Positions 41,447-51,537 of a DNA stretch of 64,000 nt are shown here, one piece after another. This stretch comes from Sulfuricurvum sp. GTDB taxonomy: Bacteria > Campylobacterota > Campylobacteria > Campylobacterales > Sulfurimonadaceae. The stretch is from contig JAQULP010000002.1 of NCBI GenBank assembly GCA_028718525.1, positions 62,001 to 126,000 of the forward strand, written 5' to 3'. The position numbers and the translations under genes are program-made. The notes under the pieces are model-generated. The model was given only the letters and a program-made list of their open reading frames with translations. It had not been told where the DNA came from and did not search any database. Positions within the stretch are counted from its first letter, which is position 1, and every line of letters starts with the position of its first letter.

Positions 41447-42240
41447 TCTGCTCCTACCACCTGCATGAAAGATTCGTATATATCCTGAACGAATTCGATC
41501 TGAAATTCAATAAATTCATTGAGACCCGCTTCAACGTAAATACTTTGGCTTAATTCGTAAAATAAAAGCAGATGCATCCATTTGGCGAGTAACTCCTCTT
41601 CGGGGGTTATGGCCTGATCCTGACCCGATGCGGCGTGCACAATCCGACTGATAGTAGGGGACATCTCCCATTTTTGGGCAATCAGTCCGCAGATATCAAA
41701 AAGCGTCTGTTTGCTTAGCCGAAAAAGGATGGTATTGTAATCGAGTGCTTTGACACTGCGGAGTTGTTCCACTTCCTGTTTATGATCGCCGAACAGTGCA
41801 TCACATACGATGATACTTGCGGGAAGCAATGATATAGCGCTTTCATGATCATGGGTTAAGAGATTTAAATGACGAAGGATTTTTTCCCATTTTCGGCTAA
41901 GCGATGCCTGTAAATCGTAAAACTTGGGATTGTTCAACGTAAACAGCTTCCATTTTTTGGGCGCCAGAAGTGTAAGAAGATAATTGTACAAAATTTGTTG
42001 AGCCGTCGAAAGCCCGAGTATGCCGAAAATTTGAGAGACATCCTGAACTTCGTTCCGGAATCCGTAGATGGGACGATTCACCAAAATTTTAAGATAAAGT
42101 TTGAGCGCCGGTTCTTCTTCGGCGCATTTAGCCGCTCTGATCAAATCACCGTTACGGACAAATTCAAGGGTTCGCTGTACAATGAGTGGCGGCGGAGGGA
42201 TACTTTCGATATATGAGGAGATTTCTTCTTTTGTCACCAC
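41443..42240 (-). CDS. HDOD-domain-like protein
   Basis: 'SIPPPPLIVQRTLEFVRNGDL...LYLKILVNRPIYGFRNEVQDVSQIFGILGLSTAQQIL'. Confidence 0.65.
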   Translation of the reverse strand: MVTKEEISSYIESIPPPPLIVQRTLEFVRNGDLIRAAKCAEEEPALKLYLKILVNRPIYGFRNEVQDVSQIFGILGLSTAQQILYNYLLTLLAPKKWKLFTLNNPKFYDLQASLSRKWEKILRHLNLLTHDHESAISLLPASIIVCDALFGDHKQEVEQLRSVKALDYNTILFRLSKQTLFDICGLIAQKWEMSPTISRIVHAASGQDQAITPEEELLAKWMHLLLFYELSQSIYVEAGLNEFIEFQIEFVQDIYESFMQVVGAE

Positions 42241-42400
42241 AGGCTAAAGGTATCCGATCATTATGTAATTTAATAGGGTGACTAATTGTAATTGTCTATA
42301 GATTAAAGAAGCCTTTAGAATATTTAAACTTATACTTAAGGTAAACTTTGGGTTTGGTTGGGTAAAATTCGCAACTAAAATTTACGCAAGGAGCCTCAAA

Positions 42401-42589
42401 ATGGCAAGAAAATGTGCTATTAGCGGTAAAGGCCCAATGAGCGGGAATAATGTTTCCCACGCGAAAAATAGAACTAAGCGTCGTTTTTTACCAAACCTTC
42501 GTACTGTTCGCGTAACGCTTGAAGACGGTACTACCAAAAAATTGAAAATCGCTGCTTCTGAACTACGTACTTTAAAAAAAGATTCGTAA
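42401..42589 (+). CDS. rpmB: 50S ribosomal protein L28
   Basis: 62 aa, '[29 protein letters not shown]'. Confidence 0.96.
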   Translation: MARKCAISGKGPMSGNNVSHAKNRTKRRFLPNLRTVRVTLEDGTTKKLKIAASELRTLKKDS

Positions 42590-42610
42590 ACGTCCCCTGA
42601 AGGGTTCACG

Positions 42611-43747
42611 TTGAATCTTATCCAAAAGATACGAAAATTCTTAAAATGGGAGTCTTCTCCCAAGCCTGATATCACTTTGAATGCTGAGCTGTACGCTCAG
42701 TTACTCCCCTTTAGAACTCCCCTTATCTTAATTCAGCTGTGTATGGTATTCGGTACAATCGGATATATGCAACTTGAAGGTCACAGCCTCATTAATGCAA
42801 TTTTCCAGACGGGATATACGATTACAACGGTCGGTTTCGGATCTTTGGGCGAAGCGGAATTTTCGCCGCTGGGGAAACTGTTTACCGTAACCTTGATCAT
42901 TTTCGGGTATACGGTTTTTGTCTTTGCTCTAGGGGTCATTATTGATGTCATCAATAAAGGTGAGCTCAAACGAATTTTAAAGGAACGAAAAATGTTGTAC
43001 CGGATTGCCCGTCTCAAAAAACATTTCGTCATTTGCTATCATAATGAGTATGCCATCCAGGTGTCGCAGCAACTGCGTGCGAACCATATTCCGTTTATTG
43101 TCATCGATCCCCGAAACGATCTGGAGGCATTGGCCAAACAATACAAATACCCGTATTATATTCAGGCTGAACCCCATACCGAAGAGGCCATGCTCAAAGC
43201 TCATTTGAGTTCGGCAAAAGGGCTGATTACCTTATCCGGTTCGATTGCGGACAATATTGCGCTGATCACCTCCGTACGGTTGTTTGAAAAAGAACATCGC
43301 ATTCCGGAACCCTATTATGTGATCAGTGCGGCTGAGGATGTCAACAATATCGACAAACTCAAAAAATTGGGGGCGGATACCGTCGTTTCACCGATGAAAT
43401 TGACCGCACAGAGGATTACCGCTATGGCGGCACGTCCCGATATGGAAAATTTGCTGGAGCAATTTCTGTATAAAAGCGATACCCCATTGGATATGGAAGA
43501 AATTTTTGTCCCTAAAACGAGTTGGATGGTCCTTAAAAAATTGAAAGAGACCCATCTACGGGATATCGCAAACGTATCGGTAATCGGTATTACCAAAAAA
43601 GACGGCAAACTCATCCCAATGCCCAAAGGGGATGTTTTGGTTATGAGTGAGTGTAAATTGTTGGTTATCGGAACCCAAAAAGGGATATTGTTTACCAAAA
43701 GCTTAGTCAAAAAACAAGAAAAACCGGAGGAACTTAAATATGTATAA
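42611..43747 (+). CDS. potassium channel with RCK/TrkA-N regulatory domain
   Basis: 2TM pore with 'YTITTVGFGS' filter, RCK 'HFVICYHNEYAIQVSQQL'. Confidence 0.88.
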   Translation: MNLIQKIRKFLKWESSPKPDITLNAELYAQLLPFRTPLILIQLCMVFGTIGYMQLEGHSLINAIFQTGYTITTVGFGSLGEAEFSPLGKLFTVTLIIFGYTVFVFALGVIIDVINKGELKRILKERKMLYRIARLKKHFVICYHNEYAIQVSQQLRANHIPFIVIDPRNDLEALAKQYKYPYYIQAEPHTEEAMLKAHLSSAKGLITLSGSIADNIALITSVRLFEKEHRIPEPYYVISAAEDVNNIDKLKKLGADTVVSPMKLTAQRITAMAARPDMENLLEQFLYKSDTPLDMEEIFVPKTSWMVLKKLKETHLRDIANVSVIGITKKDGKLIPMPKGDVLVMSECKLLVIGTQKGILFTKSLVKKQEKPEELKYV

Positions 43748-44927
43748 ACTAAACGCAATTGACGGCGGAGTATGTGCGGCAACGGGTTTTTTTGCCGATG
43801 GAATCCATATCGGATTGAAAAAAGAGGGGGCGTATGACTTGGCGTTTATCTACTCTTCTTCGTTGTGTTCGGTTGCATCGGTATTCACCACGAATAAAAT
43901 GACGGCTGCCCCGATACGCCATTTTCAAACCCGCGGTGATTTTGAAGGGAATTTCGTCCTCATTAATGCTAAAAATGCCAATGCAATGACCGGACGAGCC
44001 GGAATTGATGATATCGATGAAGTGTTGTCAGCGGTTCAGGCGAAATTCCCTCAAGTTCAGAATCCGGTAATGAGCTCGACCGGTGTGATCGGCGTACGTC
44101 TACCGAAAACCAAAATTATCGAAGGGGCATTGACTTTTGACCTTTCGAAGCGTGAAGGGATCAAGGCTTCCGAAGCGATTATGACCACGGATACTTTTGC
44201 AAAGCGGATCGCTTATGAAGTTGTCTTGGAAGACGGTCAATCCTTTCGAATCGGTGCAATGGCCAAAGGGGCAGGGATGATTAATCCCGCAATGGCGACC
44301 ATGCTCTGTTTTATCACAACCGATGCAAACGTTGACAAAGAGACGATGCAGGGAATTTTGGATGAGTGTGTCCATACTACCTTTAATGCTGCCAGTGTTG
44401 ATGGGGATACCTCGACCAACGATACCGTTTTGGTCATGGCGAATAAACAAAGCGGAGCATTTCACAAAGAAGCCTTTAAAGAGGCATTGGAATCGATTAT
44501 GCTCTTTTTGGCCAAAGAGATGGTCCGTGACGGGGAAGGGGCCACCAAACTGGTAACGTATAAAGTAACGGGGGCTATCAATGATAAGGAAGCCGAAATT
44601 GCGGCTAAAGCACTCAGCAACTCTTTATTGGTGAAAACCGCCTTGTTCGGCCAAGATCCCAACTGGGGACGCATCGCTTCGACAATCGGTGCCAGCGGAA
44701 TCATGTGTGATGAAGCTTTTTTAAGTATCTGGTTTGACGACGTATGTGTTTATAAAAAAGGGGAACTCCTTTTTGATGAAAAACTGGAGCCCTTCGCCGC
44801 AGCCGTTATGCAAAAAAGTGCTTTTACGATCCATTGCGACATCGGATTCCAAGATGGGGAATTCACCGCGTACGGATGTGACCTTGGGCATGAATACGTT
44901 AAAATCAATGCGGATTACCGCACCTAA
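43740..44927 (+). CDS. argJ: bifunctional glutamate N-acetyltransferase/amino-acid acetyltransferase
   Basis: 'GAMAKGAGMINPAMATMLCFITTDA', 'NDTVLVMANKQSG', 'GQDPNWGRI'. Confidence 0.95.
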   Translation: MYKLNAIDGGVCAATGFFADGIHIGLKKEGAYDLAFIYSSSLCSVASVFTTNKMTAAPIRHFQTRGDFEGNFVLINAKNANAMTGRAGIDDIDEVLSAVQAKFPQVQNPVMSSTGVIGVRLPKTKIIEGALTFDLSKREGIKASEAIMTTDTFAKRIAYEVVLEDGQSFRIGAMAKGAGMINPAMATMLCFITTDANVDKETMQGILDECVHTTFNAASVDGDTSTNDTVLVMANKQSGAFHKEAFKEALESIMLFLAKEMVRDGEGATKLVTYKVTGAINDKEAEIAAKALSNSLLVKTALFGQDPNWGRIASTIGASGIMCDEAFLSIWFDDVCVYKKGELLFDEKLEPFAAAVMQKSAFTIHCDIGFQDGEFTAYGCDLGHEYVKINADYRT

Positions 44928-44989
44928 AGGTTAATGCCGACGGAGCAAAACAAGGGTGTCGCTTTTAGTTAAAAGCGAAAATGTCTCTG

Positions 44990-45080
44990 TGAAAGCCCCG
45001 TTCGGCTAAGATAACGCTACGTTTTGTAGCCTCGCCCTCCAATCTCTTCGGTAGAAAGTCTACGTACACTTGTCCCCTTT
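44990..45080. repeat. dispersed intergenic repeat element, copy 2
   Basis: 'AAAGCCCCGTTCGGCTAAGATAACGCTACG...CTCTTCGGTAGAAAGTCTACGTACACTTGTCCCC' aligns with the reverse complement of copy 1. Confidence 0.55.
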
Positions 45081-45154
45081 TCTTCCCTTTTATTAGCTCT
45101 CACTAAGTGATCAATTGCTATAATCGCGCTAATTTACAGGTAATAGGAAGACCC

Positions 45155-46084
45155 ATGCGCGGATATAAAATTTTCAGCGGTTCAGCGTGTACCGAGTTTG
45201 CGGCGGAAGTGTGCAAAACTCTTGACGTTCCCCTCTCCAAGGCGTCAGTGAAACGTTTTAGTGATGGAGAGATTAACGTACAAATCTCTGAAAGTGTCCG
45301 TGGACGCGATGTATTTATTATCCAAAGTACCGGTGCCCCATCCAATGACAACTTAATGGAATTGTTGATCATGACCGATGCCCTTCGCCGTTCATCCGCC
45401 AATTCGATCACTGCGGTAGTTCCGTATTTCGGATATGCGCGACAAGACCGAAAGGCAGCTCCACGGGTTCCGATCACCGCAAAATTGGTTGCCGATATGT
45501 TTGAAACGGCGGGGATTGACCGTGTTGTCACCATCGATTTGCATGCGGGGCAGATTCAAGGTTTCTTTGATATCCCGGTTGACAATCTCTACGGTGCCAT
45601 CATTTTCCAAGAATATATCAGCGGGAAAAAACTCCCTAACCCGATCATTGCCTCTCCCGATATCGGTGGAGTTGCGCGCGCCCGTTATTTTGCCGAAAAA
45701 CTGGGGCTTGAAATGGTTATTGTTGACAAACGCCGCGAAAAAGCCAATGAAAGCGAAGTGATGAACATCATCGGTGAGGTTGAGGGGAAAGACGTCATTA
45801 TGATCGATGATATGGTCGATACGGCCGGAACAATGGTCAAAGCGGCGGCAGCGTTGAAAAAACGGGGTGCGACCTCCGTTATGGCGTGTGCAACCCATGG
45901 TGTACTCAGCGGAAAAGCGTTCGATAACATTAATAACGGCGAATTGGATGAACTGGTGATCTCGAACACCCTCGTATTGAGCGGACAAAGTGACAAGATT
46001 AAAGTCCTGAGCGTTGCACCGTTGTTTGCCGAAGTTATTCGCCGCGTGTATCACAATGAGAGTGTTAACTCGCTGTTTAGCTGA
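45155..46084 (+). CDS. prs: ribose-phosphate pyrophosphokinase
   Basis: 'FSDGEINVQISESVRGRDVFIIQ', 'YFGYARQDRK', 'VIMIDDMVDTAGTM'; start set to ATG 45155. Confidence 0.96.
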   Translation: MRGYKIFSGSACTEFAAEVCKTLDVPLSKASVKRFSDGEINVQISESVRGRDVFIIQSTGAPSNDNLMELLIMTDALRRSSANSITAVVPYFGYARQDRKAAPRVPITAKLVADMFETAGIDRVVTIDLHAGQIQGFFDIPVDNLYGAIIFQEYISGKKLPNPIIASPDIGGVARARYFAEKLGLEMVIVDKRREKANESEVMNIIGEVEGKDVIMIDDMVDTAGTMVKAAAALKKRGATSVMACATHGVLSGKAFDNINNGELDELVISNTLVLSGQSDKIKVLSVAPLFAEVIRRVYHNESVNSLFS

Positions 46085-46174
46085 TTCTCTCTCCTAACCG
46101 GGCGTGATGCCCGACCTCCTAAGCAACGTTTTGCTATAATTCCTACACTATAAAATAAATGAGTAATTAACCTG

Positions 46175-47965
46175 ATGGACAATATTCGCAACTTTTCAAT
46201 CATCGCCCATATCGACCATGGAAAAAGTACCTTAGCCGACCGTATTATCCAAGAGTGCGGTGCGGTCAGCGACCGTGAACTCACGAAACAGATGATGGAT
46301 ACGATGGATATCGAACAAGAGCGCGGGATTACGATCAAAGCGCAAAGTGTCCGCCTCGATTACGTCAAAGACGGCAAACACTATATCCTCAATCTGATTG
46401 ACACTCCGGGCCATGTCGACTTCAGTTATGAGGTCTCCAAATCCCTTGCATCGAGTGACGGTGCGCTTTTGATCGTCGATGCGGCGCAGGGGGTCGAAGC
46501 GCAGACGATCGCCAATGTTTATATGGCGATGGAGAACGATCTCACCCTGATTCCCGTCATTAACAAAATCGACCTTCCAGCCGCCGAGCCGGAACGGGTC
46601 GCCGAAGAGATTGAAACGACGATCGGGATCGACGCGACCGATGCGGTGATGATCTCGGCCAAAACCGGTGTCGGTATCCGTACATTGATCGATGCGATTG
46701 TTGATCGCATCCCTTCTCCGAAGGGTGATCCCGAAGCGACGACCAAAGCGATCATTTACGATTCGTGGTTCGACTCCTACCAAGGGGCGATGGCGCTCGT
46801 GCGTGTATTCGACGGCGAGATCAAAACCGGGCAGATGGTCAAGCTGATGCATAATAACGAGAACCATCAGGTTCTCGAACTCCTGTATCCCCATCCGCTG
46901 CGCCGTCAAAAAACGGCAGCGATCAAAGCCGGAGAGATCGGGATCGTGATTCTGGGTGTCAAAGAGGTAGGAAGTATCCGTGTCGGCGATACGATCACCG
47001 ATGCGCGCAATCCGGCTAAAGAGCCGGTCGGTGAATACGCACCGGCCAAACCGTTCGTATTTGCGGGAATCTATCCGATCGATACCGATGAGTTTGAATC
47101 GGTCCGCGACGCCCTCGATAAGCTCAAGCTCAACGACAGTTCTCTCAGCTACGAGCCGGAAACCTCTATCGCCTTGGGATTCGGTTTCCGTGTCGGGTTC
47201 TTGGGGATGCTTCACATGGAGGTGGTCAAGGAGCGGTTGGAGCGGGAGTTTAATCTCGATCTGATTGCGACCGCCCCTTCGGTTGTTTATAAAGTGTATA
47301 AAACGGACGGGTCGATGGTGGAAGTCCAAAATCCGAGCGAACTTCCTGAACCGCAGAATATCGAACGGATTGAAGAACCGTATGTCCGTGCAACGGTTAT
47401 CGTCCCGACCGATTATTTGGGGAACATCATCACTCTTTTAACCGCGAAGCGGGGGATGCAGGAGAAGATGGAGTATCTCAACGAGACACGTGTCATGCTG
47501 ATCTACGTCATGCCGATGAACGAGATTGTCGTCGATTTTTACGATAAACTCAAATCGACCTCCAAAGGGTATGCGAGTTTCGATTACGACCCGATCGAGT
47601 TCCGTCAGGGTGATCTGGTCAAACTCGATGTCCGGGTTGCGGGAGATGTCGTCGATGCGCTGAGCGTTATCGTCCCCCGCACCAGTGCGGAGTCGCGTGG
47701 TCGGGCGCTGGTAACCAATATGAAAGAGATCGTTCCGCGTCAGCTTTTTGAAGTGGCGATTCAAGCCTCCATCGGAAACCGCGTTATTGCCCGCGAGACG
47801 GTAAAATCGATGGGGAAAAACGTTACCGCCAAATGTTACGGGGGGGATATCTCCCGTAAACGTAAACTTCTTGACAAACAAAAAGAGGGTAAGAAACGGA
47901 TGAAAGCGATCGGGAAGGTTCAGCTTCCCCAAGAGGCGTTTATGTCCGTTCTTAAAATGGACTGA
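46175..47965 (+). CDS. lepA: elongation factor 4
   Basis: '[21 protein letters not shown]', '[17 protein letters not shown]', C-terminal LepA domain. Confidence 0.97.
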   Translation: MDNIRNFSIIAHIDHGKSTLADRIIQECGAVSDRELTKQMMDTMDIEQERGITIKAQSVRLDYVKDGKHYILNLIDTPGHVDFSYEVSKSLASSDGALLIVDAAQGVEAQTIANVYMAMENDLTLIPVINKIDLPAAEPERVAEEIETTIGIDATDAVMISAKTGVGIRTLIDAIVDRIPSPKGDPEATTKAIIYDSWFDSYQGAMALVRVFDGEIKTGQMVKLMHNNENHQVLELLYPHPLRRQKTAAIKAGEIGIVILGVKEVGSIRVGDTITDARNPAKEPVGEYAPAKPFVFAGIYPIDTDEFESVRDALDKLKLNDSSLSYEPETSIALGFGFRVGFLGMLHMEVVKERLEREFNLDLIATAPSVVYKVYKTDGSMVEVQNPSELPEPQNIERIEEPYVRATVIVPTDYLGNIITLLTAKRGMQEKMEYLNETRVMLIYVMPMNEIVVDFYDKLKSTSKGYASFDYDPIEFRQGDLVKLDVRVAGDVVDALSVIVPRTSAESRGRALVTNMKEIVPRQLFEVAIQASIGNRVIARETVKSMGKNVTAKCYGGDISRKRKLLDKQKEGKKRMKAIGKVQLPQEAFMSVLKMD

Positions 47966-47966
47966 T

Positions 47967-48545
47967 ATGCGCTGCATGATGTGTGAGCGTTTCAGCCTCT
48001 CACATATCTGCTCTTCGTGTCAAAGCTCTCTCCTCTCTCCGACGCTCCATAAACGCAAAGTCCTGGGTTCGATACCGGTGTACTCATTTTTCCCATATAA
48101 TGATATTGAACCGTTATTGCTAACTAAACATACGGATATCGGATATTATATTTATTCGATTTTAGCGAAGTGTTCCCTTGCTGCTTTTGCAGAACAGTGG
48201 CAGTATGAAAATCGTGTCAGTTCTATCGGAATCGATGATCATGCAAAAAGCGGATACAGTCACACGGCAATCCTCAACCGTGCCTTGAAATCACCTCGTA
48301 TAACACCGATTTACGGAAAGTTACGTGCTACAAATGACCATAAATATGCCGGGAAAAGTGTGGAGGAGCGGCTTTTGAATCCGAGAGGATTTACCTATCT
48401 CCCTTTTGATCAGGAAGAGGTGATTTTGGTCGACGATATCGTTACGACGGGGACAACCTTAAGTGAAGCGGCGGAAGTGCTCCATGCCAACGGAAAAAAA
48501 GTGATCCTTTGCCTTACTCTGACAGATGCACAGACCAGTAAATGA
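47967..48545 (+). CDS. ComF-family phosphoribosyltransferase
   Basis: N-terminal zinc-ribbon CxxC pairs (CMMC...CSSC), PRPP motif 'VILVDDIVTTGTTLSEA'. Confidence 0.87.
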   Translation: MRCMMCERFSLSHICSSCQSSLLSPTLHKRKVLGSIPVYSFFPYNDIEPLLLTKHTDIGYYIYSILAKCSLAAFAEQWQYENRVSSIGIDDHAKSGYSHTAILNRALKSPRITPIYGKLRATNDHKYAGKSVEERLLNPRGFTYLPFDQEEVILVDDIVTTGTTLSEAAEVLHANGKKVILCLTLTDAQTSK

Positions 48546-48551
48546 TGCGTG

Positions 48552-49934
48552 CTATTCAGCAATAAGAGGAATAGCGATATAAAAGCAGCTCCCCTCTTCG
48601 ATCTGACTCTCCGCCCATACTTCTCCCCCGTGTGCCTGTACCATCTCTTTGACTATGGCTAAACCCAATCCGGTCCCCTGATGCTCTGAGGATTTCCGGT
48701 CAATCTGGACGAAAGGGTCAAAAATGGTTTGGAGAAATTCGGGAGAAATCCCTTTGCCCTGATCGCATACCGAGAAAAGGTGTTCGTTGTTAAGGGTATG
48801 GGTAACGGTAATGGTGGTACCGGATGGAGAGAACTTGATGGCATTGCTTAAGAGATTGAGCAAAATTTGGTAGAGAAGCTTACGGTCTGCCACAATCGTA
48901 GCCCTACCGGGATTGGAGAAATGGATGTGAAGATTTTGTTTCTCGGCCAGGGGTTCGGTGATGACACTCAGTTCCTGGAACAGTTCGGAGAGTAAAAAAG
49001 TGCTTCGGTTCAGTTCCATTTTACCGGAACGCATTTTTGAAAAATCGAGGATCGAATTAACCAATGTGAGCAGATGGTTCCCCGAAATCAGAATTTTTTC
49101 CATGTACGTGACAAACTGGCTCGGCATCTCTTGTTTGCGCAGAAGAATTTGGGAGAATCCGATGATGGCATTGAGCGGGGTTCGGAGTTCATGACTCATG
49201 GTGGCGAAAAAAGCGTCTTTGGCGATGGCCGCTTGTTCAGCTTCGGCCAGTGCCTGAATCAGATGATTGTGGATGACCTCTTTTTCGATGATTTCATTAC
49301 TCAGATGATGATTGAGCTGCTCGGTCATCTGTTTTTCAGCCGAGATGGATTCGGCAAGTTTTTGCTGTTCGATTTGAAGGGTGAGGGCATTATTGAATTG
49401 GGTGTAAAACTTTCTACTGGAGATAAGAAGCATCGCACTGAATAAGATCAGAATAAACCCCATGATCCGGTACTCAAACGTAGGGTGTAACAGGAGTATC
49501 AGGATAAACGGGATGAGGATGATCAGGTTATAGAGCAGATAGCTTTCAAAACGATAAGAGACCGAGCCTAATGCCCCTGCTGCCATCCCTCCGGCTACGA
49601 AGATAACGATCATACCGTATATTTGTGATTCGGGGAGAAGATAAAAGACGCTTGTCCCCCATAACAGTGCCGAAGCGGTGAGGCCGGAAGTGTAGAGAAG
49701 ATGGGATTTGAGCAGATTCTCATTATGGCGCCGATAGTGAAAATACGCTAGATACCGCAACAGGGTAATCACGGTACTGGCGATAATCCAAAAATACAAA
49801 TAATCGGCATCGATGCGGTTATGCAAGAGAGCTGCGAGAAACATGGAATTAAACCATGACATGAACAGGGGAACCGGCAGCGCTTTGAAGAGGGCATCGA
49901 GCTCTTTTCTAAAAACTTCCCTCTGTAACTCCAT
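48552..49934 (-). CDS. membrane sensor histidine kinase
   Basis: Six or so TM segments, 'ATMSHELRTPLNAIIGFSQIL', '[14 protein letters not shown]'. Confidence 0.92.
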   Translation of the reverse strand: MELQREVFRKELDALFKALPVPLFMSWFNSMFLAALLHNRIDADYLYFWIIASTVITLLRYLAYFHYRRHNENLLKSHLLYTSGLTASALLWGTSVFYLLPESQIYGMIVIFVAGGMAAGALGSVSYRFESYLLYNLIILIPFILILLLHPTFEYRIMGFILILFSAMLLISSRKFYTQFNNALTLQIEQQKLAESISAEKQMTEQLNHHLSNEIIEKEVIHNHLIQALAEAEQAAIAKDAFFATMSHELRTPLNAIIGFSQILLRKQEMPSQFVTYMEKILISGNHLLTLVNSILDFSKMRSGKMELNRSTFLLSELFQELSVITEPLAEKQNLHIHFSNPGRATIVADRKLLYQILLNLLSNAIKFSPSGTTITVTHTLNNEHLFSVCDQGKGISPEFLQTIFDPFVQIDRKSSEHQGTGLGLAIVKEMVQAHGGEVWAESQIEEGSCFYIAIPLIAE

Positions 49935-49984
49935 CCGTTTCCCGTCCCAGACTTAAGATAAGTTGATTATAGGAGAGGTAAACT

Positions 49985-51490
49985 TTATTCTCTATAAGGG
50001 GGGAGGGTACTGATCCGCGTATCGACAATCGCCCGCCCGATCGTAAAATGGTAGAGTGATTGATAACGCTGATCTTTAAGCCCCAGCAGTGCATGAAACT
50101 CATCGTCTAAAAAGCATCCGATCCCTGTTGCACTCAGTCCGAGGGAGGTAGCTTCAAGATAGAGAATCTGGCCGATCCGTCCGCAGTGATGATAGAGCGT
50201 TTTGTACCCTATGCAACCGTGCGTTTCCAGCGATTTTGAGAAATTGCAGAGCATTCCAAAACTGAAAGCACCCTCTTTGGCAATCTCCTGATTACAGGAG
50301 ATCATTTGTGCGGCACCCCGATAATCTCCGGCGTGCAAGAGGTAGAGGCCATCGTTTAGATCCTCCCATTCAAAAGCCGAATCCATCGCCTTTTGTAACG
50401 ATTGCAGCTCACCGTGATTTCGGATATAGGCATACAACCCTTTTTCCAACCCCTCAACTTTATGGACAAAGAGGATGAATGTGACATCCGGTGTATCCGA
50501 ACAAAAAAGGGAGGCATCAAGAAGCTGGCGAAACTGCACATACGTAACGGAACTTCCGTCCATCATTTGGGCACTTCGGCGTTTGAGGATAATTTCGCCG
50601 GCACTTTTGGAAGGGGATGGGGGCGTGCGCGGGGATAATAATTCAGATGAGGGGGGATAGATCCCCTGCACCGCCGTATCGATCACCTCTAAAATCGGCC
50701 ATTCATGATGCGATGGGCTGAGACGGTTAGCCGCAAAGGTGATTTTTGGGGGCGAGGGGAGTGTTGATCGGGATGAGGAGGGGATAAGGCGTATGAGCAT
50801 ATCGGGGCTTTCGTGCTCATGCGGGTCAAAGCGGTCATATTGATTCAAGCCGCAGAGGGTGGCGATTGCCGCGGTATCGATGGGGAGAAGTTCGCACCCC
50901 CAACCCAATACGGCGGCTGAGACGCGGATCGCTTCATAGGCATGGCCCGCATCGAGCTGACAGTAGCGCCAGCATCGTTCACCGTACTTCCAGGCCTCTC
51001 TCCACAAAACCGAGCTGAGTGCGATATAAAAAGTTCCTTGCTCGAGCGGTTCGTCATAGCTCTGGAGTATCTCGAGTGCATGTTCTTTCGGGGCATAGTG
51101 GCTCAAAGTCGCAGAATCGCTTATCCCTTCTATCGGCGGAGCGATGAGGTAACATTCGGTTGGATGGAGATTGCCGCTTGAGGCATTGCAGCGCAATGCC
51201 CATTGCGATCCGCCGTGACTTTTGATTGCCGCCAGACCCAACGAGTAGCGGAGCAGTTGCGAGAGTGATTCCAGACAGAGGGGGGCAACGGGGAGGGGTG
51301 GATCTTGAAACAGTAAATGGTAGGGGACCGTGATATCGGTAAAGGTTAAGGGGACGAGAGGGGCATTGAGATAACGTCGAAAAGGATTGGGCTGAGTTGA
51401 CCAGTCCATATATCCCAAACTTGCGGCATAACGGTAAGGACGGTGTTTTGTCCGGTCGTGATAGTCGAGTACGGCTGTAATGTTTTTCAT
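49985..51490 (-). CDS. SagB/ThcOx-family protein with tandem nitroreductase-like domains
   Basis: 'ALRCNASSGNLHPTECYLIAPP', second domain 'EIILKRRSAQMMDGSSVTYVQFRQLLDAS'. Confidence 0.85.
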   Translation of the reverse strand: MKNITAVLDYHDRTKHRPYRYAASLGYMDWSTQPNPFRRYLNAPLVPLTFTDITVPYHLLFQDPPLPVAPLCLESLSQLLRYSLGLAAIKSHGGSQWALRCNASSGNLHPTECYLIAPPIEGISDSATLSHYAPKEHALEILQSYDEPLEQGTFYIALSSVLWREAWKYGERCWRYCQLDAGHAYEAIRVSAAVLGWGCELLPIDTAAIATLCGLNQYDRFDPHEHESPDMLIRLIPSSSRSTLPSPPKITFAANRLSPSHHEWPILEVIDTAVQGIYPPSSELLSPRTPPSPSKSAGEIILKRRSAQMMDGSSVTYVQFRQLLDASLFCSDTPDVTFILFVHKVEGLEKGLYAYIRNHGELQSLQKAMDSAFEWEDLNDGLYLLHAGDYRGAAQMISCNQEIAKEGAFSFGMLCNFSKSLETHGCIGYKTLYHHCGRIGQILYLEATSLGLSATGIGCFLDDEFHALLGLKDQRYQSLYHFTIGRAIVDTRISTLPPYRE

Positions 51491-51537
51491 GGGGAGATTG
51501 TCGGTTAAAACCGTTAAATTTCCCCTTTAGCCCAAAA

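Noticed and set aside
45392-46054. 220-aa minus-strand ORF antisense to prs
   Set aside because: Fully inside prs; shadow ORF
46085-46174. CGGGC-GTGAT-GCCCG hairpin after prs as a terminator
   Set aside because: Short stem with no T-run and lepA follows on the same strand; too weak to call
46232-47329. 365-aa minus-strand ORF antisense to lepA
   Set aside because: Lies wholly inside lepA; Arg/Asp/His-rich translation typical of an antisense frame in GC-rich codon usage; no RBS or domain recognised
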